Part shown: positions 7,340 through 13,845 of the stretch, in pieces | How positions within the stretch are numbered: the stretch's first letter is position 1 | Layout: every line of letters starts with the position of its first letter | Assembly: GCA_934777095.1 (NCBI GenBank) | Contig: CAKVNP010000008.1 | Span: 1-16,062, forward strand | DNA: 16,062 bases | Direction of reading: 5' to 3' | Source: an uncultured Clostridium sp. | GTDB taxonomy: Bacteria; Bacillota; Clostridia; Clostridiales; Clostridiaceae | Program-made: the position numbers and the translations under genes | Notes under the pieces: model-generated | Databases searched by the model: none | What the model was told of the DNA's origin: nothing | The model's input: only the letters and a program-made list of their open reading frames with translations

Positions 7340-9420
7340 TATTGATTTCCTCCTTCAACACAACTTACAAATGACTTACTAGTTTTAACTACTAGTTCTG
7401 AACATAATAGTAAAACACCTGGAAGTACACATATAATTACTGCCATACTGATTAATGCTCCTCTTGCCATCAATACACATAAAGAACTTATCATTTCAAG
7501 GTCTGAAATAATTCCTACACCAGCTGTAGCACCAAAGAATGTTAATGCACTTGTTACGATTGATCTAGATGAACTTTGTAGCGCTACTCTCATTGCTTCA
7601 TTTTTATCTGGAGTCTTAGCTAATTCCTCTTTATATCTAGAAGTTAATAAAATTGCATAATCAACTGTTGCACCTAACTGCACTGTCCCAATTACTATTG
7701 AAGAAATAAATGGAATAGTAGTATTGGTATAGAATGGAATACCTAAATTAATAAATATTGCAAGTTCAATGGATAGTACTAAGATTACTGGTACTGTTGG
7801 TGATTTAAAAATAACTAAAATAATAACAAATATCGCTAAAATTGAAAATATACTTACTCTTGCAAAATCAGTATCTGCTATATCTATTAAATCATTAGTC
7901 AATGGTGCTTCCCCTCCGACTAATCCATCATTATCATATTTTTTAACTATTGCTGTTATCTCTTTTAATTGCTCAGCAACTTCATCTGATGCTGCTTTAT
8001 ATTTTGAATTTACCATTATTTCTCGGTAGCCGCCTGATTCGATTTTTTCCATTAAATCGCTTGGAATGAAATCTGTTGGTATTCTAGAACCTAGTATTGA
8101 CTCTAGGCCTACAGCTGTTGTCACACCATCAACTTTATTAAGCTCTTTCAGCATTTCTTCAACTTTATAAGGTTCTATTGAATCTTTTACTAAAACGATA
8201 TTAGTTGATACCATATTAAATTCATCCCTTAATTTATCTGTAGCTATTATTGAAGGTAAATCTCTTGGCAATGATTCATCCAAGTTATAATAAACCTTTG
8301 TTTTTTCCTTACCTATTACTGCTGGTATTAAAACTAATATTGCAACAAATACAAATGCTTTATGATGCTTGATAATAAATCTTGATGATTTTTCAAAGGT
8401 TGGTAATAAATTTTTATGCCTAAATCTATGAATTGCTTTATCAAAAGTTAAAATCAATGCTGGCAATACAGTTACTGTACAAATAACACCAAATAATACT
8501 CCTTTAGCCATTACAAAACCAATATCTCTTCCAAGAGCAAGTTCCATAACACATAAAGCAATAAATCCAGCAATAGTTGTTAATGAACTTCCTGCAACAG
8601 ACTCTATTGTTGCTGATATTGCAGTTGCCATTGCCTCTCTTTTATCTTCATAATTTTCTCTTTCTTCATCATATCTATGAAGCAAGAAAATTGAATAATC
8701 CATTGTTACTCCTAGCTGTAATACAGCTGATAAAGCTTTAGTTATATATGATATATCGCCAAATATTATATTTGTTCCCATATTATAAATAATTGCAATT
8801 CCAATACTTAATAAGAATATAAATGGGATGACATATGAATCCATTGTTAATCCTAAAATAATTACTGACAAAATAACTGCTATTAAAACATAGATTGGTG
8901 TTTGTTTATCAGATAAGTCCTTAGTATCTTTAATTACTCCAGCAACACCACTTAAAAATGCCTGCTTACCTGCAATTTTTCTTACCTCGGTCAATGCTTT
9001 TTCTGTTTCTACACTTGCATCTGACCTAGCAAATTTAATTATCATAATTGTTGAGTTATCAGAATAAAGAATATCTTTAATATCATCTGGTAAAATTTCA
9101 TGAGGAACTGATATATCCATTACATCATCAATCCAAAGAACTTCATTTACTCCCTCAACTTTTTCAACTTTTTCCTTTATTTTTTGAACATCTTTATCTT
9201 CCATATTTTCAACTATCAGCATTCCTAATGATCCACAGCCATAGTCTTCCTCTAATATTTTTTGTGCCTGTCTTGTTTCTAAGTCTTTAGGCAGATAACT
9301 TAAAACATCATAATTGATATCAGTTTTAAAATATCCAATTACTGATGGTATTAACAAAATAAAAGCCACAATTAAAATTAATACCCTATTTTTCGCTATT
9401 GCTTTTGATATTTTATTCAT
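7339..9420 (-). CDS. RND-superfamily transporter, MmpL/YdfJ-like
   Basis: This is a 693-residue integral membrane exporter with the two-fold RND layout. One membrane helix (about 10-30) is followed by an extracellular loop domain (about 31-172) and five helices (about 175-325). The pattern then repeats with a helix at 352-370, a loop to about 520 and five helices (522-674). The paired motifs GVTMDYSIFLLHRYDEE (from 237) and GATVDYAILLTSRYKEE (from 583) in the middle helices carry the Asp-Tyr pairs (D241/Y242, D587/Y588) expected for proton coupling. The MmpL family exports lipids, glycolipids or hydrophobic compounds using the proton gradient; the substrate here cannot be told. The ATG at 9418-9420 has AGGAGGGAGG upstream. 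It is first in an operon with the secreted heptad protein, under a promoter with a palindromic operator. Confidence 0.92.
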   Translation of the reverse strand: MNKISKAIAKNRVLILIVAFILLIPSVIGYFKTDINYDVLSYLPKDLETRQAQKILEEDYGCGSLGMLIVENMEDKDVQKIKEKVEKVEGVNEVLWIDDVMDISVPHEILPDDIKDILYSDNSTIMIIKFARSDASVETEKALTEVRKIAGKQAFLSGVAGVIKDTKDLSDKQTPIYVLIAVILSVIILGLTMDSYVIPFIFLLSIGIAIIYNMGTNIIFGDISYITKALSAVLQLGVTMDYSIFLLHRYDEERENYEDKREAMATAISATIESVAGSSLTTIAGFIALCVMELALGRDIGFVMAKGVLFGVICTVTVLPALILTFDKAIHRFRHKNLLPTFEKSSRFIIKHHKAFVFVAILVLIPAVIGKEKTKVYYNLDESLPRDLPSIIATDKLRDEFNMVSTNIVLVKDSIEPYKVEEMLKELNKVDGVTTAVGLESILGSRIPTDFIPSDLMEKIESGGYREIMVNSKYKAASDEVAEQLKEITAIVKKYDNDGLVGGEAPLTNDLIDIADTDFARVSIFSILAIFVIILVIFKSPTVPVILVLSIELAIFINLGIPFYTNTTIPFISSIVIGTVQLGATVDYAILLTSRYKEELAKTPDKNEAMRVALQSSSRSIVTSALTFFGATAGVGIISDLEMISSLCVLMARGALISMAVIICVLPGVLLLCSELVVKTSKSFVSCVEGGNQ

Positions 9421-9450
9421 ATAATTTCCTCCCTCCTGTTTACTGAACTA

Positions 9451-9479
9451 ATTTTATACTGACCAGTCAGTTTTCTCAA
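9451..9479 (-). promoter_or_regulatory. Promoter of the RND/heptad operon
   Basis: On the minus strand TTGAGA (9474-9479) and TAAAAT (9451-9456) are separated by exactly 17 nt, matching five of six -10 consensus positions. The start site would be near 9444, about 25 nt before the ATG at 9420. A 14-bp palindrome fills the spacer. Confidence 0.75.
9458..9471. promoter_or_regulatory. Palindromic operator, probable TetR-family binding site
   Basis: ACTGACCAGTCAGT is a perfect 6-bp inverted repeat with a 2-bp centre, lying entirely between the -35 and -10 boxes of the RND operon promoter. Position and symmetry suit a dimeric repressor that blocks RNA polymerase. TetR-family regulators commonly control RND/MmpL exporters through such sites. 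The assignment to TetR is inferred; the regulator gene is not in the window. Confidence 0.7.
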
Positions 9480-9735
9480 TTTCCATATTTTGTTATTTAC
9501 TTAAAAATAAACTACTCACTTTCTTATCTTTCAATTTATCTCCTAAATAGTTCTCCTAACTCACCATTGCTCAACTTTTCACCTATGACCATTTTTCACT
9601 TTTCTAGGATTGGCTATTTTACTAAGCTCGCATCTTTTTACATTTTTTCTTACAAATAAAGTTAATAATTTGTTTAAAATTAGCATTATAAAAGTTCAAT
9701 TTTTATTAATAGTTTTTTACTAGACTTTTAAGAGC

Positions 9736-9753
9736 ATATACACCCACATTTTT
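9736..9753 (-). repeat. 18-bp repeated sequence, copy 2
   Basis: The 18-mer is identical to that at 225-242 (minus strand AAAAATGTGGGTGTATAT). It lies a few nt beyond the U-run of the carboxypeptidase terminator and about 315 nt upstream of the RND start codon. In both copies the embedded ATG would start a peptide MWVY.. that stops after 9-10 codons, but neither has a ribosome binding site. Confidence 0.6.
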
Positions 9754-9756
9754 TTG

Positions 9757-9793
9757 TATAAAAAAAAAGAACTGCTTAATTGCAGTTCTTTTT
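9757..9793 (-). terminator. Intrinsic terminator of the nitroreductase-carboxypeptidase operon
   Basis: GAACTGC (9769-9775) pairs with GCAGTTC (9782-9788) around a 6-nt loop, extended by A-U pairs to 9764-9793. The minus-strand RNA continues with a run of about nine U. The A/T tracts on both sides could make it work in either direction, but only the minus strand has a gene reading into it. Confidence 0.88.
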
Positions 9794-9874
9794 CGTAATT
9801 ATTCATACAAAATTAATATTTTAGAATTCCTCGCCTGAAAAATTCTTTCATCATTCATAATCCATAATTTTCTT

Positions 9875-11362
9875 TTATAGGTATTTTTCTCTTAAGTATT
9901 TTAAGAAGTACTTAGAGTTTAACTCTTCCCCTGTTATATTTTTAATAAGTTCTCCTGGTTTATAAACTGAACCATGCTTATGAACTTTTTCTTTCAACCA
10001 ATTATTAAGCTCACTAAAGTCTCCCTTTTCTATTTTATGCATTACATTTGGCTGTTCTGAAAGCAATTTATAATACATTTGTGCTCCATAAAGATTTCCT
10101 AATGCATAGCTTGGGAAATATCCAAATGAACCATCTGACCAATGCATATCCTGTAGTATTCCCTCTGCATCATTTCCAGGCTCTACACCTAAATATTCTT
10201 TGTATTTTTTATTCCAAAGCTCTGGAAGTTTTTCTATATCAACTTCTCCATTGATAAGTTCCTTTTCAATTTCATATCTTATTATTACATGCAATGCATA
10301 AGTAAGCTCATCTGCTTCTGTTCTGATTAATGAAGGCTCAATATAATTTACAGCTCTATAATAATCATCTAAGGAAACATTTTTAAAAGAGCTGAATCTC
10401 TTTTGTATTTCAGGCAATACAAATGCACAAAACTCTCTGCTTCTTCCTATAATGTTTTCATAAAACCTTGATTGCGATTCATGTATCCCCATAGAAACAC
10501 CTGTCTCTAAACCAGTGTTGATTAAATCATCACTTATATTCTGCTCATAAATAGCATGTCCTCCTTCATGTATGCTGCTATAAAGAGCGGAAGTAATATC
10601 CTTGTTTAGGTAATTAGTTGTTATTCTTATATCCTTATTGCATAATTCAGTAGTAAAGGGATGTACGCTTTCTGCAATAACTCCTGAATCAAAGTTAAAG
10701 CCCATAGTCTTTAATACAGAAATTGATAAATCTTTCTGCTTATCCTTATCAAAATTCCCAATTAAAAAGTCACCCTTCACGTTATCTGGGCTATTTTTTA
10801 CTTTATTTAAAATATCTATTATGCCATCTCTTAAATCTTTAAAGATTATATCTAAATCCTTAACTTTCAATCCTCTTTCATATTTATCTAGTAAAGTATC
10901 ATATTTACAATCTTCATATCCCCAATATTCAATAAATTCTTTTTGAAAATCGATAACTTGCTTTAAATATGGCTTAAATATATTAAAATCATTTTTTTCC
11001 TTAGCCTCTTCCCATGCTTTTTCTGATTTACTGCATAATCCTACATATTCAATATATCTATCCTGTGGAATTTTATTAGTTTCATCATAAGCTCTTGCTA
11101 ATTCCTCAATCATCCTTTTTTCAACAACTGACAGACCACCTTCAAAAGGCTTAATTTCATTTATTAGCTCCATCACTTTATCGCTTGTCTGCATCTCATA
11201 TAGTTTTCCTGATAAATATTGCACAAGTTCCGATCTTGAATCTACTGCATTTTTAGGCATTTCGGTCTGCATATCCCAGTACGCTAAAGTTAAAGCTTGA
11301 TTAAGCTTATTCATTTCTTTAATATATTCTTTTATTTCTGCGACTTTTTCTTTTAAATTCAT
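9875..11362 (-). CDS. M32-family metallocarboxypeptidase
   Basis: This is a cytosolic zinc carboxypeptidase of the Taq/Pfu type, which removes C-terminal residues from peptides with broad specificity. Family motifs are in order: HPFTT (234-238), DIRITT (244-249), the zinc-binding HEGGH (265-269, HExxH), the third ligand region HESQSRFYEN (from 294) and IRTEADELTYALH (346-358). The length of 495 residues matches the family's roughly 500. The ATG at 11360-11362 has AAGGAGG 7 nt upstream, and this ribosome binding site overlaps the stop codon of the nitroreductase gene only 12 nt away, so the two are one operon. There is no signal peptide. It probably acts in intracellular peptide recycling. Confidence 0.93.
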   Translation of the reverse strand: MNLKEKVAEIKEYIKEMNKLNQALTLAYWDMQTEMPKNAVDSRSELVQYLSGKLYEMQTSDKVMELINEIKPFEGGLSVVEKRMIEELARAYDETNKIPQDRYIEYVGLCSKSEKAWEEAKEKNDFNIFKPYLKQVIDFQKEFIEYWGYEDCKYDTLLDKYERGLKVKDLDIIFKDLRDGIIDILNKVKNSPDNVKGDFLIGNFDKDKQKDLSISVLKTMGFNFDSGVIAESVHPFTTELCNKDIRITTNYLNKDITSALYSSIHEGGHAIYEQNISDDLINTGLETGVSMGIHESQSRFYENIIGRSREFCAFVLPEIQKRFSSFKNVSLDDYYRAVNYIEPSLIRTEADELTYALHVIIRYEIEKELINGEVDIEKLPELWNKKYKEYLGVEPGNDAEGILQDMHWSDGSFGYFPSYALGNLYGAQMYYKLLSEQPNVMHKIEKGDFSELNNWLKEKVHKHGSVYKPGELIKNITGEELNSKYFLKYLREKYL

Positions 11363-11374
11363 CTTATTTCCTCC

Positions 11375-12145
11375 TTAATTTGACCATTCATTTAAAATTT
11401 CTTTAAAAGATCTATCCATTTCCTTAGAAAAATCTGAATTAAGTTTCATTTTATAATGATATTGAGCAAAATTTTCTGTATTATATTTATTCATTTTATT
11501 ATAGCGCTTATCCCAATTTTTATACATTTCACTTATCTCTTCAGCTGAAAGTTCTTTATATTCTTCGTTAAAAACAATATATTTTTTATCAAATCTCTCT
11601 CTTAATATTTTATTGTTATTTCCCGGGTAATATCCTAAAGTAATCATTGCTGCTGGAAATACATATTTAGGAAGCTTTAATAGTTCCCTATGATATTCAC
11701 ATTTTTCTATTATATCTCCTATATAACATGAACCAATTCCCAAACTCTCAGCTGCAATAACTGCATTTTGTGCTGCAATAGTTGCATCTTCCAAACATAA
11801 GTATAATTCTGATTTCTTTGGTTCCTTAAACTCCTCGCCTCTGCTAGCTAAAAATTCTCTTGTACCATTAATTTCATAGTACTTGTACCATTTACTTGCA
11901 TCAGCTAAAAATATAAGTACCACTGGTGCATTGGCGATAAAAGGCTGATTATCACAACTCTTAGCTAGTTTTTTTATTTTTCTCTTATCCTTTATTACTA
12001 AAATAGAATACATCATCATATTTCCTGCTGTCGGTGCCCTCATAGCACTTTCTAAGATAAGGTCCAAATGTTCATCACTTATCATTTCATCCTTATACCC
12101 TCTTAAGGATGATCTATTCATTATAGTTTCAATCGTTTTATTCAT
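11375..12145 (-). CDS. Nitroreductase family flavoprotein (NfsA/FRP-like)
   Basis: This is a probable FMN-dependent NAD(P)H oxidoreductase acting on nitroaromatics, quinones or flavins; the true substrate is unknown. FMN-binding features are RSSLRGY at 11-17, the APTAGN loop at 37-42, and AAESLGIGSCYIGDI at 131-145 followed by LGYYPG at about 170, which is the NfsA/FRP pattern. The 256 residues include a C-terminal arm (about 190-256) like that family's. The start is the ATG at 12143-12145 after GTGGGGGCTTGAG. A GTG at 12193 in frame would add 16 residues but overlaps the promoter region. It is the first gene of an operon with the M32 peptidase and diverges from the ClC gene. Confidence 0.88.
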   Translation of the reverse strand: MNKTIETIMNRSSLRGYKDEMISDEHLDLILESAMRAPTAGNMMMYSILVIKDKRKIKKLAKSCDNQPFIANAPVVLIFLADASKWYKYYEINGTREFLASRGEEFKEPKKSELYLCLEDATIAAQNAVIAAESLGIGSCYIGDIIEKCEYHRELLKLPKYVFPAAMITLGYYPGNNNKILRERFDKKYIVFNEEYKELSAEEISEMYKNWDKRYNKMNKYNTENFAQYHYKMKLNSDFSKEMDRSFKEILNEWSN

Positions 12146-12183
12146 CTCAAGCCCCCACTTTACATTTTTATGTATTAAAATAT

Positions 12184-12192
12184 ATTTTAGCA
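12184..12192 (-). promoter_or_regulatory. Possible extended -10 promoter of the nitroreductase operon
   Basis: The minus strand reads TGCTAAAAT (extended -10; hexamer at 12184-12189), about 39 nt before the ATG at 12145. No good -35 box is present. The site physically overlaps the candidate -35 of the divergent ClC gene. Confidence 0.4.
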
Positions 12193-12216
12193 CATTTTTA
12201 CCAATTAGTGTATACT
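12187..12216 (+). promoter_or_regulatory. Possible promoter of the ClC gene
   Basis: TTAGCA (12187-12192) and TATACT (12211-12216) are separated by 18 nt. The start site would be near 12223, giving a very short leader of about 15 nt before the ATG at 12238, just enough for the ribosome binding site. The -10 is good and the -35 matches four of six positions. Confidence 0.45.
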
Positions 12217-12237
12217 AGAAAAAGAGGTGATATAAAT

Positions 12238-13791
12238 ATGGATAGTAATTTAAGTGTAATTTCAAATTCTAACATAAAAAGAATAATCCTAGTATTTAAA
12301 TCTTTTCTAGTAGGAATATTAGCCTCCCTAGTTGTAGTTGCTTTTAGATTTACATTAATCTATGCAGAAAAATTTTCTATCTACATATACAGCTTCCAGT
12401 CTTCTAATAAATGGTTTATCCCATTATGGTTTGCTGCTCTTGCCATTATTGGTTTTCTAGTAGGAAAACTTACTAAAAAAGAACCTTTTATTAGTGGCAG
12501 TGGAATTCCTCAAGTAAAAGCTGTTATGGGTGGTTATTTGAATAATAGACCCTTATCAATAATTATTAATAAGTTTATTGGTGGTGCACTTTCTATTTTA
12601 GGCGGATTATCTCTAGGACGTGAAGGCCCATCTGTTCAATTAGGTGCCTGCTGTGGAGATATCGTAAGTAATAAAACAAAAAGTTCTTCACTAGAAAGAA
12701 AACTACTGATCAGCAGTGGAGCAAGTGCCGGACTTTCAGCAGCATTTAATGCCCCTTTAGCTGGAGTTATGTTTTCTCTGGAAGAAATCTATAAATATTT
12801 TTCTCCTTTAGTTATTTTATCAACAATAACAGCATCAATTACTGCCGATTTTATTTCTAAAGAATTTTTTGGCTTAAGCCCTATCTTCAATTTTGAAGAA
12901 GTTGCCGTAATGCCTCTTAATCATTATTTTGTATTAATTATTTTAGGAATACTTTTAGGTGTTTTAGGTGTTATTTATAATTGGACACTACTAAATTCTC
13001 AAAAGCTTTATAAAAAAATAAAGCTGCCTGCTGAATATAAAGTAATTATTGCTTTTATCTTTGCCGGAATAATTGGTTTGATTTTTCCCCAACTGATTTG
13101 TGGTGGTTCTTTAGTACTTAATGAATTAACACTTTCTAACGCCATATCATTTCTAATTTTACTGGCCGCAGGCAAGTTTTTATTTTCTATGGTGAGCTTT
13201 GGTTCAGGAGCTCCTGGTGGAATCTTCTTCCCATTACTAATAATTGGTGGTGGTATTGGTGCTATAATTGGTGCTGTATCAATAAAATATTTAGGAATGC
13301 CTGCTGAATTTTTTAGCAGTTTCATAATTTTATCAATGGTAGGATATTTTACAGCAATAGTTCGTGCTCCTATTACTGGTGTTATTTTAATCTCAGAAAT
13401 GAGTGGATCATTCAGCCACTTCCTGCCTTTATCTATAGTTGCAATAATATCTTATATAATTGCTGATTGTTTTAAATGTGCACCTATTTATGATTCATTA
13501 ATGGATAATCTGCTAGCCGGCAATAAAAATACTACTAGTAATAATTTAGGAAATGATAAAACAATAATAACTGCCATAGTTCATCATGGTTCAAAATTGG
13601 ACAAGATATCTATCGACAGTATAAAACTTCCAGAAAATACTCTTATCGTTTCTTTGGAACGTGGCGCATCTTCCATAATCCCTAAGGGTAATACAATTAT
13701 TAAAGCCGGGGATGAGGTTTCAATTATGACTGACCAAAAGGAAGAAGCCAAAATTCGAGAGCTTCTTAATTATTTATCATCAATTGAATAA
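12238..13791 (+). CDS. ClC-family chloride/proton exchanger with C-terminal TrkA-C domain
   Basis: This is a membrane protein of 517 residues moving chloride, probably in exchange for protons. The three selectivity-filter motifs are intact: GSGIP (87-91), GREGP (127-131, with E129 the external gating Glu) and GAPGGIFFP (324-332). The filter Tyr is at 418 in APIYDSL. An EE pair at 182-183 aligns with the internal proton-relay Glu of the Escherichia coli exchanger, which argues for an antiporter rather than a channel. Residues about 445-515 look like a TrkA-C (RCK_C) regulatory domain, a fusion common in Firmicutes and likely to bind a small ligand. The ATG at 12238 follows AGAGGTGAT; an in-frame GTG at 12208 overlaps the promoter. 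The gene stands alone on the plus strand and ends at a shared terminator. Roles in pH or osmotic homeostasis are plausible. Confidence 0.93.
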   Translation: MDSNLSVISNSNIKRIILVFKSFLVGILASLVVVAFRFTLIYAEKFSIYIYSFQSSNKWFIPLWFAALAIIGFLVGKLTKKEPFISGSGIPQVKAVMGGYLNNRPLSIIINKFIGGALSILGGLSLGREGPSVQLGACCGDIVSNKTKSSSLERKLLISSGASAGLSAAFNAPLAGVMFSLEEIYKYFSPLVILSTITASITADFISKEFFGLSPIFNFEEVAVMPLNHYFVLIILGILLGVLGVIYNWTLLNSQKLYKKIKLPAEYKVIIAFIFAGIIGLIFPQLICGGSLVLNELTLSNAISFLILLAAGKFLFSMVSFGSGAPGGIFFPLLIIGGGIGAIIGAVSIKYLGMPAEFFSSFIILSMVGYFTAIVRAPITGVILISEMSGSFSHFLPLSIVAIISYIIADCFKCAPIYDSLMDNLLAGNKNTTSNNLGNDKTIITAIVHHGSKLDKISIDSIKLPENTLIVSLERGASSIIPKGNTIIKAGDEVSIMTDQKEEAKIRELLNYLSSIE

Positions 13792-13794
13792 ACT

Positions 13795-13833
13795 AAAAAT
13801 AGGAATTCCTCATTATTGGAACTCCTATTTTTT
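13795..13833. terminator. Bidirectional terminator between ClC and HelD genes
   Basis: Fourteen-nt arms (13796-13809 and 13818-13831) pair around an 8-nt loop, with A and T tracts on the outer sides giving a U-run in both transcripts. The single imperfect position is a G-U pair in the minus RNA and an A-C mismatch in the plus RNA, so termination should be somewhat better for the helD-like gene. Both genes end within 15 nt of it. Confidence 0.88.
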
Positions 13834-13845
13834 CATATTTAATAA

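Larger units (their letters stand above)
9421..9874. other. Gene-free region of about 450 nt
   Basis: The right part holds the 3' untranslated region (about 80 nt) and terminator of the carboxypeptidase gene. The left part holds the RND promoter, operator and ribosome binding site. Between them, 9480-9735 shows only very short frames, for example 18 codons from the ATG at 9592 without a clear ribosome binding site, and 13 codons from a TTG at 9534 after GGAG. Neither resembles a known family and I do not call them as genes. One copy of the 18-bp repeat lies at 9736-9753. Confidence 0.6.

Noticed and set aside
9493..9592. Two tiny minus-strand frames (18 codons from 9592, 13 codons from TTG at 9534) upstream of the RND promoter, considered as remains of a TetR gene
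   Set aside because: Neither shows a helix-turn-helix pattern or any TetR-like motif, and the frames do not join into a longer one. Only the second has a GGAG sequence.
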